64,000 bases of DNA from Paragordius varius (Eukaryota; Nematomorpha), in contig OZ176050.1 of the NCBI GenBank assembly GCA_964247055.1, positions 3,720,001-3,784,000 on the forward strand, given 5' to 3'. The position numbers and the translations under genes were made by a program. Below are positions 51,089 to 64,000 of this stretch, piece after piece; the stretch's first letter is position 1, and each line of letters begins with the position of its first letter. The notes below the pieces were generated by a model, which saw only the letters and a program-made list of their open reading frames with translations, had not been told where the DNA came from and ran no database searches.

Positions 51089-53637
51089 ATGAATTACAGT
51101 AGTCAAAGTGATTCGGAAAATCCTGACATCTCCTACATGTTAGAATGGCTGCTGGATCAAAAAGAATATTGCGAAATTCAAAATTTAGCCATAAACAAAG
51201 GCATTGAAGATGTCACTAACGCATCCAGGATACTTAATATAAGCCCTAGTAAGAATAATTCATTAAAAAAATCCCTTATTTTCCATTTTCTTAAAAAATT
51301 AATCATTGGATAAAATTATTTTTTCTAAAAAAATTTGATTTTATGTCAGTTACCTTTGCATGATTTTCCCTTTTCTCTATATTGTTCGCAGCATAATTTG
51401 TGACTTTTTATTATTACTCTAGTCTAGACATAAATATGTTATTTACCTAATATGTTTTTCAACGAAATTATACTAAAGACAATCCAGATCACATGATTTT
51501 TTAGGATGCGTAATAATGGCTAGTAAAATATATTGTTTATATCATCTTTTTGTGGTTTTAGATCCGGGAGCCTGGTCCCATTCAGATTTGATTAAATGGT
51601 TAGAATATAATTTTGGCCAAATTTTAAATGACAATCTTACGACAATACCACCATGGTTAAATGGACCAACCTTACTTCACATACTTTCTCCTTCATCAAT
51701 AAAGAATAGCAATACAACTAACTCTACTAAATATGATAACAAGGGACTTGCCTCGCTTTTATTATGTGATGATACTTTTGAATGCCAAAACATTGTTGAT
51801 AATATCGTGTCCGAACTTGACATATGGAAAAATGGTAATTTTAATATTACTTAATTACTAGTTAAATGATATAATATTAATATACAAATATTAGTAAAAT
51901 GATATTAGGGGTATAATTTATACATTCAATTGGATAAATTGGTAAGGCAGAACTTATATGCAAGTGATGAACAATCACGTTATTTACCGCCTTTTATAGA
52001 TTTTTTTTGTATGATTAATAAATAATAATGCTAGGGTACCTAAATTATGCATATTGATTTGGATTTTTGCAAGAGTTTAAAACTGATTTTATTAATGTAA
52101 AAGTGTGAATAATTTTAAAAAACATTAAGATTTATAAAAATCCTGTTTTAATCAATCGATTATAGTATTATACCATATTAATATTCTTATTGTTTCAGCT
52201 ATAATTGTAATTAAAAACACAATTAAACTCCGTTCTTGATCTTTTGCTTTAATAAGATATGTGTCGCCTCATTAAATTAATAAAAAAAACCATAAATTCC
52301 ATTCCAACAGTTAGCCATATTTTTAACATAATAACGAAATTTAAAAGTTAAGCATTCATCACTGGAGTTATACAATAAAACGGTATAAAAATTTGTTAGA
52401 GTAAAAAAGTTTAATTATATAAAAAAATTAAATTATCAGCACTAATCGTGAATAAAATATTTTTTTAGTTTATGACATAATATCTTCCAAATATAATCTC
52501 ATCCCTAAACCACACGAATCTGGTAACGAAGCAAGCATAAAATATACTGTTTTCAACCCCGAATTAACTAACACAGTTAAAGTCCCGTCTCCAATGCCTT
52601 CAGTTAGAAGTGCAATGACTGATTGGTGTGAGGACAATAAGTCTGAGAGTGGAGATAGCGGATTTTTTGGGTTTGGTATAAAATCCCCCTATACTCCATA
52701 TCAAAATACAGTTGTCAGTGTCAAAGTCGATGAAAATGTTCATAATGCCATCAATCATTACAATAGTCAAGGGTACTTGGACAGTTTTGAAGATTTGTTG
52801 TTTCGACCCATAAATAATAATTTTACCAATGAAAATTTACTTACTAATAAAAATGATGGTCATTTACCAAAATTTAATCGAGATATGGATTATAATAACA
52901 ATATTAACAGCACAATTAATGAAAAATGTAAACTTCCGACAGTCGACCACATCAATCTAACCAATAATTCTAACGGTGATAATAAAAATACTGAATACTT
53001 AAAATTTCAGACAGAAACTCCTACAAACAATACTAATGATAACAATAAACTTATAACTGAACTTTTGGGTTTACCCAACAATTATTTCGATGACTCAGGT
53101 TTGTCGATTTTCTAGTAAAAAATGTGACAAAAATATTTGTCTAATTACTCATTTAAATAAACGTGATACCTATATTATATAAATGTTTATTTTTTTGTTC
53201 AGATATAGCAAATGAAAAGAAAAGTTGTAATAATTACAACAAAAGCAAAAAGAATAATATGCACCTCTGGGCATTCGTCAAAGAGTTACTTGATAATCCT
53301 TCAACTTATGAACAGCATTTAAAATGGTTGGACAGAGAAAAGGGTAAAACATATATATATTTGTAATTGACATTTTAGAAAAAGAAAACAAGTTTGTTTT
53401 TAAAAATAACTTTTTGGACACAATTTTTTTACATAGAATAAATATTTCATAGGTATTTTTCGAATATACAATTCGCACGAGGTCGCTAGATTATGGGGTA
53501 TACGTAAAAACAGACCCGCCATGAATTATGACAAATTGAGCCGATCACTTCGGCAATATTACAAAAAGGGTATTATGCGAAAGACAAAAAGGTCCCAAAG
53601 GTTAGTATATCAATTTGTCGGCAAATATGCTCTTTGA
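51089..53637 (+). CDS. SPDEF: SPDEF-type ETS transcription factor
   Basis: Exons: 51089-51248, 51562-51834, 52469-53098, 53203-53343, 53453-53637; 462 residues, all introns phase 1. The N-terminal part holds a Pointed/SAM domain split over exons 1 and 2 ([11 protein letters not shown], then [20 protein letters not shown] ... [10 protein letters not shown]). A long Asn/Ser-rich, probably disordered middle follows (exon 3). The ETS domain (about 376-455) reads [20 protein letters not shown], then [20 protein letters not shown] and [11 protein letters not shown] ... QRLVYQFV. The [14 protein letters not shown] block with YYKKGI is the mark of the SPDEF/Ets98B subfamily. It is a nuclear DNA-binding factor (GGAA/T core); SPDEF relatives act in secretory or epithelial differentiation. 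The protein is longer than human SPDEF (335 as I recall it), mainly from the middle exon. Confidence 0.92.
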
Positions 53638-54168
53638 TGTCAAACTTTATTCTTTACATTTATTTTTAACAACATATATATATAATGTACCACTCCAAAA
53701 ATCGCCAAGTATATGGCAAAAAGTATCATATTTTATATATAATTAATTTTTTATAAAGTATTCAAACATTTTATTACTCCTACATAAAAGTTTTTGTATA
53801 TATTTTTGCAAGTTATGCAATATTATTATATACATGTATTCAGCTAAACATACATTTATGATAATTTATTTGACATTTTGATATGCACCGGGTATACACT
53901 ATATACACTCTTGAAAAAATATTTATTTCAATAATTTTTTATATACTTTAACAAAAGTGATGAGCAATGGCCTCTGGTAATAGAGGTCAAATCTTTATAT
54001 ATTTCATTATAGCAGTTATACTGTTTACTATGCAATAAAAAGTTTGCCACTGTATACCATATTATATATATATATATATATATACATTAATTATTTTGTC
54101 ACATAATCTTCACATAATTAATAAATGTATCATGCATGTAAAGATTGCAATTTACACCAGAGAGTTTT
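53638..54168. other. convergent spacer with TA run
   Basis: Between the 3' ends of the ETS gene and EFL1. A (TA)n run is at 54060-54086. No gene seen. Confidence 0.6.
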
Positions 54169-57100
54169 TTAAACATTTTTCTTGAGTGTCCTTTGTTTTT
54201 CAGCCTTTTCCACCAATTTTTCAGCCAGTAGCAAGCCCTTGCGGACTCGTATTGCATTAAGATAAGTTTGAGCTCGATTACGTTTTTCCACATTTAAGGA
54301 ATCACCTTCGTCCATATCTTTGATTTCATCATTAAGCTCGGTTTCATTCGACTTGAAGTGTGTAGTAGTAGAATTATCCAGAAAACTTAATTCTTCCAAT
54401 TCGGCTTTACTTAATGGTTGTTCATCTAATATCTGGAATAAAAAGATAGTTAGTTGTGTTTGAAAACAAAGTGATGTTAGTGTATAAAATATAAGACCCT
54501 TTTATTTGGAATAAATTGGAAAAAAGATTTATCTACATTTGAAAAATAAAATATTAGTATATAAAAAAGAAATTGCGTTTTTGCCAAAAAACTTAATGTA
54601 AAAAATTTGAGTACGTTAAATTTAATAATATATGGAGTAAAAAGATATTCTTAGTAAATATACCTCCCATTTTGCAAATGATAGTTGAGGATTAGCTAGA
54701 CCGCTAGTTTTAGTCCTAAGTTCATGCGTGAATCCAAAACTCTCTACCATTGGAAGTAAGGATTTAACGCTAAATAATTGTGTGCCTTCAATCGATTCCT
54801 CCGATACAATCTTGCCATGACGCTTATGTAAGACACCATACATTTTACCTAAATGCAAAATTAAAGTAAAATTCGAAATTTTTGTGGGAATATCTAGATA
54901 TTTCAGGAAAGAATTAGCCGATTAAAAAAGTCTCGTTAATAGTTAGATAAAATCAATTTATACCTAAAACTTCAACATTGACTTGTACATCGCATGCATA
55001 CATTGCTAACATAAGGCGAAGTGATGATCGATATAACGTGTATTGCAAGCGATTTTTTATTTGAGACCCCACTGTGCCTGCTTGTAAAATTTGTTGACAA
55101 GATTCTTTTGAAAATATTTTCTCCATTCTTTTGTCATCCACAACTGACGGTTTTAGTGGAATAAAACCATTAATTAAAAGGGTTAAACACAATTTTAGCG
55201 AAAGTGTTTCGATAGAAGTGTTCATATTGGCATAAGATCCAGCAAATGCTTCCTCAAACTGTATCTGTCCATTGGCAAATGGTAATTTCTGGTTGGACAA
55301 ATAATTGGCTAAAGCATTCAGCGACACGTAGTAATAATAGTAATTGTTTAATGTACCCGGGCTCTCATCTTCATAATTGGATGATTCGCTTTTATCCTTT
55401 GATAAAGTGTTTTGTAAATATTTGTCACACTGTAAAAGTGATTGATAATTTAATCTTATATACATGTCATTGACGATAAATGATATATTTCGCATAGGTT
55501 CACCACACAGTGGGCCAGAAGCCACGATTTGATTAAATGCATTAATTATACTGCCATTCAATGTTGGTGACATAAAAAACTGCGACAAAATTGTAGAAAC
55601 TGGCATATCCAGTAAATCCACTTGCTTTATGCCGTCTATGGCTCCGGAAAAATCTGAGAGAAACGGAAAATTATAAATCAACAAATTTATGTTTGAGTTA
55701 TCGTATGCGGCAACGTAAGCACGTTCATGGGGTAAATATTTTGTGCGTAGATTATCTTGTGCATATAAAATGCCTAGTGTACACCAACAAAATGGTTTAA
55801 AACTAGGCGTAATAGCAGCATATTTGCCATGCGCTTTTATGTGACTTTTTGATTCAGATCCGGTTGTTTTTGTTTGGCAACCTTTTGTCCCAGGTTTGAT
55901 GATAGAGTCTGAACCACCAGTTTTGTAAGAATCAACAATGGAAACATTGTCGAGTTTGGTGGCACTTAAAGGAATAAAAGAGTCATGCGAAATAATTGAT
56001 GCTATTTCATCCCCATCATTCGAAGGTGTTTCTCCCATTTGTGTTACAATATGCGAGGTATTAAACTGTACTGATGTTGCTTTATTTCGATCTTCCAACT
56101 TAGCTAAACGTTTAATTCGTTTAACTCGGTCACATTTACAGTTTTCGTTGTTAGACGACAATGTTGTGGACAAGAGTTGGATTGCAGAATTAAAATTTTT
56201 CGTGTCGGATGAGAGTGCCAATGATGAATGCTCACCATTCAACAAATCAATGTACATAGGGCACAAACTTTTTGTTAAATTATGCGTTTTTTCAAACGTA
56301 TCAGATGTTTCATTTGCTATATAACGCGTTTCGACATTTAAATCCACCGTTTTATGCACAAGGGAGGGGAGAGCAGGAACCTGTAATATAACTCCCATAT
56401 TTCGAAGGATAGATATAAATTTTGGACTATCTGAATGTTTTGATTGCATCAAAACTGTATCATTTGATCCTAAACATTTTGTATTCTCTTGTAATTGTTG
56501 TTTAGAGTTTTCTGCATGCGTATTATACAAATTCGTTTGCTCATCGGTTGACGTTATAAAATCATACTGATAATTGGATATAATAGTTTCACGAAAGGGA
56601 ACTATTGGTTTAGAAACGCTAAAATGTGCGTGAAATTGTTCAACTAAATCACTGTCATTCATGGTATTTAATGCATTTATATGTGTGGTGGTATCATTGT
56701 TGCCTTCAGAGTAAGATAACTCATCCATAATGTGAGCCAATTCAAGGATGCAATGTTCCAAATGAACTTCCCCAATTATCTTAAGTATGAGTTGACCGTT
56801 ATTGTTGAGATAAAACTTGGAGGATGGGTCGGAAGCGCATAGCAATTTAAGGGCTAAACACAAGAGCAAAATGAACAATTTATCAATATTTGGAACAAAT
56901 TTATTTTAAATTTAATTCTTTAAAAATATGAATAATTATATTTAAACCACGAAAAAAAAATTTAACCTTGATGTAGCTTTTGATATAAACCAATTTTTTT
57001 GGGTTCAATGGCAACTTCCAGCAACGGTTGAGCGTAGTGATATAAATTTGACTAAAAAATAGACAAATATTTAATTAAAACAGTCAATTATAATTTAAAG

Positions 57101-60100
57101 ACAAGGAAAATTTAATTTAACAGAGTGTTAATAAAAATAGCATTATACCAAGCAAGGAGCATATTTATCACTGGATATGGTAAGTGTTTTAGGTAATTGA
57201 CGTAGTATATCGTAAGAAACACGTCTTTTATCATCGATATTTGCTAATTTATTTTCTTCATCAGAAGAATTACTATTGTGTGTAATAAATTCAATTTGGG
57301 CCACTACCACGTTTCCAGCTTTAATTGCGGGTAAAAAATCATGGTTCACATTTTTAGTTTCGACTAAATTATTTGTTTTGCAACAAAGTTGTGTGATATC
57401 AGTTAAATCCTCATTCCCACCTTGGCACATGAAAATGCGTTTAACATAAAGTTTATGTAAATGATTATCATTAGTATCATCTTGCGTATTAGTGGTTAAA
57501 TTGTTAACTCCTTGTTCAAACGACGTTCTTAAATTATCAGAATTTTCACTGTGACTAAACACGAAAGAAAATATCAATGTAAAAATATAATGGAATGCTA
57601 GAAATACAGCAATATAATTTGATAGATAAAAATAATCAACAATACAAATCATAAAAATTAGCCAATTTGATAAAAAACATTAACAATATATAAAATTGTA
57701 AGAATATTAGCAATAAGTACGTTTTAGATTGAAGAATGTAATAATTTTGATTTGGCTCAAGTTGACCGGAATATATTTTGCAAAGTGCTAGAAAAACGAA
57801 TTTGTGATCATCATTATTGCATTTGGAGTGCTCATCTGATGGAATTCCGTCCGTTTCAACAGGTTTATTCTCATCTTGACAAAATACTGGAACGTTTTCT
57901 ATTGTAAAATACATAAATAAACGAATGATAAAATAATTAAGTATCATTTAAGGACTATATACGTTAAAATAACGGTTGTGGCAAAAATGTTTAAACATTT
58001 TTATTAAATATAATATGTTTTTTGTTTTCCGAATTCGTGAATTAGAGAAAAGATTTAGCGAGTCATAATTATAAATTTACTAATGTATTATTTCATAGTA
58101 ATTAAAAATTTGCAATATCGAAACTCTACCGCTGGACATGATAATATTAAAAAAACGCCAAATCACATTAAAAAATACTCCTAATCCCCCTTAATTATTA
58201 TCACTAATTTTTGTAGATAACAAATCTACACACAATAGTTAATAAATTATTATTGTATTCATATTAAAATACCGTTCTTTTCAATATTTTCATTTTCATC
58301 TTTGATAGAATTTTGGTGATTTTCATTGTTTAAAATTGGATTTGTATCATTGAATCTAGCCTTGTATTGCTTTAATTTTTGCCTTCGATCTGCAAGTTTT
58401 TGCATAAATGTTGAATCAGTATTGGAAATATTATCCCTCTCAATATTATTCATGTGATGATAATGAGGAGAGTTTTTAAGGATTCCATTTATATTTCCAC
58501 CATTACAGATAATTTGATAATTAGTTTTTTTAGCAAAAACCGTCGATGTGAGTGCAGCAGAATCGCATTTAAATATTTTACATATAAATGCAATGGTTGG
58601 TACGCTACTTTGTTGCGTGTTGCAATCTTGAATAGTTGTGTCATTGCTTTCACAATTCAATATTGCTAAAAGTTGTTTATATATATACATAATTATTAAA
58701 GTTATAAAGATAAAACGTAAAAATAAAATGTTTTTTTCAATTTAATTAAAGTAGTCATTTTGGATTGCAAAATAAGGATGTGGGATGTAAATTGGTAACA
58801 TAAATTATATATTTCAAAATTGTAATGTAGTTAATGTAATATCGAAGTTTAAAAAGTATGAATGCGTGTATAAAAATGTTGTTTGTTGGTTCCTTTATAA
58901 TTTTTACTAAAATACATTTTAGACAAAAAATATTTAATTATACCTTTGAGGTACTTAGTATTGTATTCTTCTCCATTAACAATATCTTGATCGTGGATCA
59001 AAACTTTTAATCGATTCTCAGTCATCTCCAATGGGCTTGGTAATTTTTCACATATGGAAGCTTTCATAAATATTTGAAAATATGTTTCAAAAATTGCTAA
59101 ATTACATATTTAAGCCAAGTATAGCCTTAAAAATTAAAAATTGATACGAAGTAATATTAAAGTGTTTTTAGAAAATATTTGATATTTTAAGGGTTTAAAT
59201 AAAAGGATACATTAGGCAATTATATGAAATTACGAATTTCAAAAAAATTATACCATAAAAATTAGTTGCTAATGGTAACCATTGTTGCATTATTAAGCAA
59301 GTTAACAGATATTTTGATTCGTAGAAATCCAGTTCTTTTGGCGGAAGAGTTAAACCAAGCCCCTTAAACACTTTTACAAGTGCTACATTATCCCTATTAA
59401 TAAATATAAATAAATGGTTATATAAAAAATAGTAAAATAATTTTAATATACCATTTACAAATATTCACCTTTAAATTCAAATTCACCCTATAAATAAATT
59501 ATGTGTTTTCGGGCAAATATAACTCATCATTAATGTATAATATATTCTTATGGCATAGTTAATTATTCTTTCAGTTTTTAATTAATTTTAAACGAAATTC
59601 AATTTTTTAAACTTATCAAAAAATATTAGTAATTTTTAATATTAAAAAACACACAATTTATTTTAGGCTGAATTTAAATTGCTAGGGTGTATTTTGTTCA
59701 AAGGTAAATTTGAACTGTAAACGGTATATATAAAAACTAAAATCTATTATTGGTTGTTGGAATTTTCTAAAAATATACCTATTAATCAAAACTTTATCGT
59801 ACACATTCCAAACAGGATCCAATATAAAGGATACAAAGAGCGGTTTCTTCTGCTTAATCTATGAATGCAATTTTTTGATAAATTTTGTTAATTATTTAAA
59901 TAAAGAGTAAAATACTATAAAAAATTACAGTTAGATTAATTAATGATTATCACGAAAAAACAAATGAATATCCAAAAGAAAAAATGATTAACACATGGTT
60001 GAAAAAATATGTTAAAATACAGCAGAAAGGAATTATCAAGGATCGTATATGGTGTATTTATTACATATTTTTTAACCATGTGCTAATCATTTATTATAAT

Positions 60101-61917
60101 AAATAATAAAACCTTAGCTCCCTTTCTAATCATTTTTTCTTTGGTATGGAAATAGTAATCACCCCACAAAGTTTTGTTCAAAACGTTTCGACTAAATCCG
60201 AGTTTTTTAGCATATAATTCTGAAAATGTGGCAATACTATATATCAAAATATAATTTATTATCACACATAAATTATTAAAAATGAATAAAAGATTTTGAG
60301 TTTTAAATTTTCATAAATAAACATTTGGTTTAAAGGTAAAAAGTACGTAAAATTGTTAAAATACGACAACTAAAAAAATAGTCCACAAATACTAATCGAA
60401 ATTATTTCTACAAGGATGATTATTAACATGATTGAGTAAGTTAAAATTAATCACTTCATGTATTGTTAAAATAAAATAATTATCAAAAATATTAATAATT
60501 TATTTCATACACAACATATAAACCTAAAAAGCCATCCATCTAAAGCACTAGCAAACAAAACGTTTCCTTTCGTTGGACAGAAATAAAGACTTTCATCCGA
60601 GGGTGCATTAAATTCCATATCGTTTTCTAAAAGTGTTAGATCTTCCTTTTTGTTCTAAAATATTGAAAAATAATTAATTTTAATTACATAGACCCATATC
60701 AAAATATCAAAACTCATATATTTAACAAAATAAATAAACATTTATCAATGAAAATATGATATTTTATGTATAAATTCACTATATACTAAGGGATTTAATT
60801 TATAAACAGTTACAAATAATTTCGAAAAATCTATTTAAAATAATAAAAAAATTTTATAGAAAAACCTTTTACCTCGTTTCGATCTTGCATCGTAAAATGA
60901 GCTGATGCAATAAGTTCACTGAAAAAAGAGTTTACCTGTAAGAAAATAAAAAGTTTAAATTTTATTATATTAATAAAAAAAGAAAAAAATAACTAAAAAT
61001 GTTTACTTCACCCAAAATCTTTTCAATGTGTGTATAAGCTTCCATGGGCGTTAATTTCGTTTCCATAATTAAACGATCTATTTTGTTTAGGACTAATATG
61101 ATGGGGAGACCTTCATTCCATGTTTGCCGAATAACGGTTTGAGTCTATATTTTATTTTTCATATTAATCATTAAAATTATAATATTTGGACATAAAATTA
61201 AAAATATATGTCGCATTATTTAATTAAATAACTTATTATTTTAGATTTATTAAAGGAGAGAATTTAAATTGAGGTTAGTACTTAAATAGGTGATACAGTC
61301 GACAGCTAAGGCTATTAGGGTTTTAAACATACCCGACCCTATACAAACACACACTATGAAACATAAAATCCATAATATAAAATGTTTATTGTAATTAAAA
61401 ATCTACAATCAAAAATATAATTTCCATAAAAATGGTCCTTCAATATTTAATTTTAACTGTATATTAAATTAAAATAATAAAATGTAAAAATTAGCATTTA
61501 AAAACACTTTTTTACTTGCGGACAAAGTCCTTCAACAACATCGATTAAAACGACAGCGCCGTCAGACAATCTGACTGCAATAGAAACTTCATTGCTAAAA
61601 TCGATATGTCCAGGTGAATCTATCAGGTTTATCAAAAATTTATCGTGTTGATTCGCCGCTTCATAAAGTAGGGAAATACAACTAGATTTTATAGTTATCC
61701 CCCTGTCTTGTTCCTCTTTCTTGTTATCCATATACCGTAACTTTCCAGCCGTTCTTTTGGCAATGAGTCCGTTCGAAGATATAAGATGGTCGGCAAAAGT
61801 TGTTTTTCCATGATCAACATGTGCTAACAGACAAATATTTCGTATGCACGATGGATTTTGCGAAACTTCAAAAATTAAATTTGATCGAGTGAGATGGCTA
61901 TTCAAAGAAGAGTGCAT
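54169..61917 (-). CDS. EFL1: elongation factor-like GTPase 1 (EFL1/Ria1), complete
   Basis: EFL1 is a cytoplasmic EF2-like GTPase that, with SBDS, removes eIF6 from the nascent 60S subunit. Fifteen exons: 61917-61516, 61144-61007, 60935-60873, 60654-60524, 60236-60113, 59858-59779, 59393-59254, 59060-58944, 58665-58273, 57898-57721, 57554-57149, 57051-56967, 56853-54964, 54848-54664, 54432-54169; 1531 residues in frame throughout. G-domain: [43 protein letters not shown]. Then [31 protein letters not shown], the domain III marker GEVHLEHC and [10 protein letters not shown], and domain IV/V with [61 protein letters not shown] and the C-terminal AEKQRTLKK. About 400 residues longer than human EFL1 (1120 as I recall it), mainly in the 1.9-kb exon 13. 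All introns here are 71 nt or longer. Confidence 0.96.
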
Positions 61918-61961
61918 AAAATGATTTAAAACTCATTTTTTTTACATTCATCGACAAAATC
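61918..61961. promoter_or_regulatory. bidirectional promoter/5' region of EFL1 and MTHFD1
   Basis: Only 44 bp separate the two divergent start codons (EFL1 ATG at 61917, MTHFD1 ATG at 61962). The segment has a T-rich block around 61935-61943 and no obvious TATA box. Both 5' untranslated regions and any core promoter must fit here or overlap the opposite gene. Confidence 0.6.
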
Positions 61962-63882
61962 ATGCTTGTAAAACATTATAAGGATTTGACCAATTTGGCC
62001 AAACTTATTGATGGTAATTTGATATCAAAGTAAATAATTTTATATATTTTAGACAACTAAAAGAGAAATTAAAGTTAGATGTCGCAAAATTTAAAAATTC
62101 TTATGGATTTGCACCTGGACTAGCTATCGTTCAGGTATTAAAGTTATCAAAATTCATATAGGTAGGAGATCGGACTGATTCCAATGTGTACATAAAAATG
62201 AAATTAAAGTCAGCCGAAGAAATTGGCATGACGGCCAATTTAATTAAAATAGCCAAAAGTTCATCTCAAAAAGAGGTTTTTAAAATTTATATATCAATAT
62301 GATTAGATACTATCCATAGTTAAACAATTAAATTCAGATCAATTAGTACATGGAATTATTATACAATTACCATTAGACACGGATGAAAAAATAGATTCCA
62401 ATTTTCTTTTATCCCACATATCGATTCACAAGGATGTTGACGGCCTCCATCCCTATAATAGTGGTCAACTTTCCCATGGTGATTTATCCAACACATTTAT
62501 ACCATGTACTCCGAACGGATGCCTTCATTTAATAAAATCTACAGGTTTTTTCTACGGTTAACAAAATTAATCTATATTATTTTTTTGATATAATTAATAT
62601 ACATTATGAATTTTAATATTCAAACAATTGGAATAAATAGTTTGTTCATCTAAAAATAGTATTATAGTGCAGAGGTGTCCACAAACGGCTTCGCGGGCCG
62701 CATCGATGGTAACAAATGCACATCAATAATTATTATTATATATGAATCATGAGATTGTAAAAAAATGCGACAACTATGCTACTTTTTAATTTGATTTTTG
62801 TTTGTTCGTTGGAAAAATTTAAAGTTTATTCAGATTTGACTACATTTTTAAAATTTCAAAAGTTAAATTTTAGTAAAATAGTTTGAATTACGTTTTCTTC
62901 TATAATTTTAAACTGATAATGTCTACTTCAAAATTTATTAAATATGAATAATTATAAGCATGATGATTACCATCTCTGGTGTTAATAAACATAATATTTT
63001 AATTTTGAATAAATTAAATAATATTTTAACACTTAATTACCTCACCTTTTTATCCGCGATAACATATTGGAATTTATATCCCAAAACTCAATCTTGTAAT
63101 AAACCACTGTTTAAATAAACAGCTGATTTTAAAATAAGTATCAGTTTTTGCTAAAATGTAATCTGAAAAAGTTAATAATTTACATTATCCAACCATATTT
63201 TTTTAAGAAATATGACGCCTTCTTAGCTAAAGAAAGCATATTTTCTATATAATGAGATTTGTATTAAACAAAAAAGTTATTACCATAACTATGTTTAATA
63301 TTATGTTTTATTGCTGATTGATAAGATTAAAATTCCTTATAAATTAATTTATTTATAATTTTAACATGAATTATTTGTAGGTTGTTCGATTGAAGGTAAA
63401 CGTGCGGTTGTCGTAGGCCGGAGTCGTATTGTTGGAAGTCCCATGGCTCAATTACTTATATGGAACAATGCTACTGTCACAGTTTGTCATTCTAAAACTC
63501 AAAATTTGTCCAACATAGTATGGTTTATTACACATTTTTATTGCCAACTAACTTATAGTCTCTCTTATATTTATTATACTTACCTTGTAATAAGCTCTTT
63601 CTATTACACTGCTTTACTAATGTCTTGATTAATGTAAATGCAGAACACAACATATATTTTAGCTTTTCTTCTCATTTTCATAAAATTTTGACCGTCATTT
63701 TAAATGGTTTAATATTTGGCCTCACGATATGATAAAAACTAAGTTTCACAATTTTTGCATTGTTTTTTAGACAAAAGAAGCTGACATATTGGTAGCAGCG
63801 ATTGGGAAGGCGCATTTCATAAAAGGTGATTGGATTAAACCTGGTGCAATTGTCATTGATTGTGGAATCAATAGTATTCCAG
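61962..63882 (+). CDS. MTHFD1: methylenetetrahydrofolate dehydrogenase/cyclohydrolase (C1-THF synthase type), 5' part
   Basis: The enzyme interconverts methylene-, methenyl- and formyl-tetrahydrofolate using NADP. Exons visible: 61962-62029, 62053-62134, 62162-62275, 62307-62544, 63381-63517, 63771-63882; the gene then runs off the right edge. Motifs in order: [36 protein letters not shown] with the catalytic Tyr-x3-Lys, [24 protein letters not shown] with the conserved Asp, [29 protein letters not shown] (NADP loop) and [16 protein letters not shown]. The sequence resembles cytosolic MTHFD1 ([12 protein letters not shown]) more than mitochondrial MTHFD2. Whether the formyl-THF synthetase domain follows cannot be seen. 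The first three introns are 23, 27 and 31 nt; the next are 836 and 253 nt. The later intron (62545-63380) contains an R3-type repeat. Confidence 0.94.
63030..63260 (+). repeat. dispersed repeat family R3, copy in MTHFD1 intron
   Basis: Matches the left part of 43735-44190: 'ctttttatccgcgataacat' like start, 'tatcccaaaactcaatcttg', 'aaacagctgattttaaaat'. Confidence 0.55.
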
Positions 63883-64000
63883 GTTTATTTCCATTAATAC
63901 ATATAATTGTTTGTTTGCCCGATAAATATGTTATCTTATAGAATTTATGGTTTAAAATCATTTTACCACATTTCAAATAAATGCACTTTAAATAGATTAT

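Noticed and set aside
55938-56324. Plus-strand ORF of 128 residues
   Set aside because: Shadow of EFL1 exon 13, which is supported by homology and splice phase.
1-64000. CRISPR arrays, bacterial operons or a prokaryotic defence system
   Set aside because: There are no regularly spaced direct repeats with unique spacers, and every supported gene is eukaryotic with introns.

Overview
The window is AT-rich animal nuclear DNA: split genes with GT-AG introns, non-LTR and hAT transposons, many short foldback repeats, and metazoan families (an SPDEF-type ETS factor with a Pointed domain, secreted EGF-repeat proteins, a probable 7TM receptor). The strongest clue to the organism is intron size. Three conserved genes (UBLCP1, PP6 catalytic subunit, MTHFD1) carry ten GT-AG introns of only 23-31 nt, next to ordinary introns of 70 to over 800 nt. 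Introns of that size are known from dicyemid mesozoans, so a dicyemid or similar simplified parasitic animal is my best guess; this is inference, not proof.

Layout. 1-5332 (minus): 5' part of a secreted protein built from one-EGF-per-exon units, running off the left edge. 8159-11533 (minus): full-length but broken RTE-type LINE with a perfect 17-bp target duplication. 11.8-12.9 kb: foldback repeat. 13586-16983: palindromic hAT element with 13-bp TIRs and an 8-bp target duplication. 17386-18453 (plus): intronless probable 7TM receptor. 18780-21350 (minus): complete UBLCP1. 22978-24531 and 28025-28985 (minus): two paralogous secreted preproproteins, each with an acidic propeptide, RxKR sites and a basic Gly-rich tail. 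29473-32102 (minus): LRR type I membrane protein lacking its first exon. 34.6-35.4 kb (minus): two small uncertain genes. 35472-44937 (plus): secreted protein with six EGF exons and a catalytically dead trypsin-like domain. 45298-46961 (minus): PP6 catalytic subunit. 47-51 kb: repeats. 51089-53637 (plus): SPDEF-like ETS factor. 54169-61917 (minus): EFL1. 61962 to beyond the right edge (plus): MTHFD1.

The housekeeping genes belong to different processes: UBLCP1 is a proteasome phosphatase, PP6 a signalling phosphatase, EFL1 a 60S-ribosome maturation GTPase and MTHFD1 a one-carbon enzyme. I see no operon-like logic apart from the head-to-head EFL1/MTHFD1 pair, whose start codons are 44 bp apart. 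Exon boundaries were placed by hand from splice dinucleotides, reading phase and recalled family sequences, with no transcript evidence. Every junction listed keeps the reading frame.
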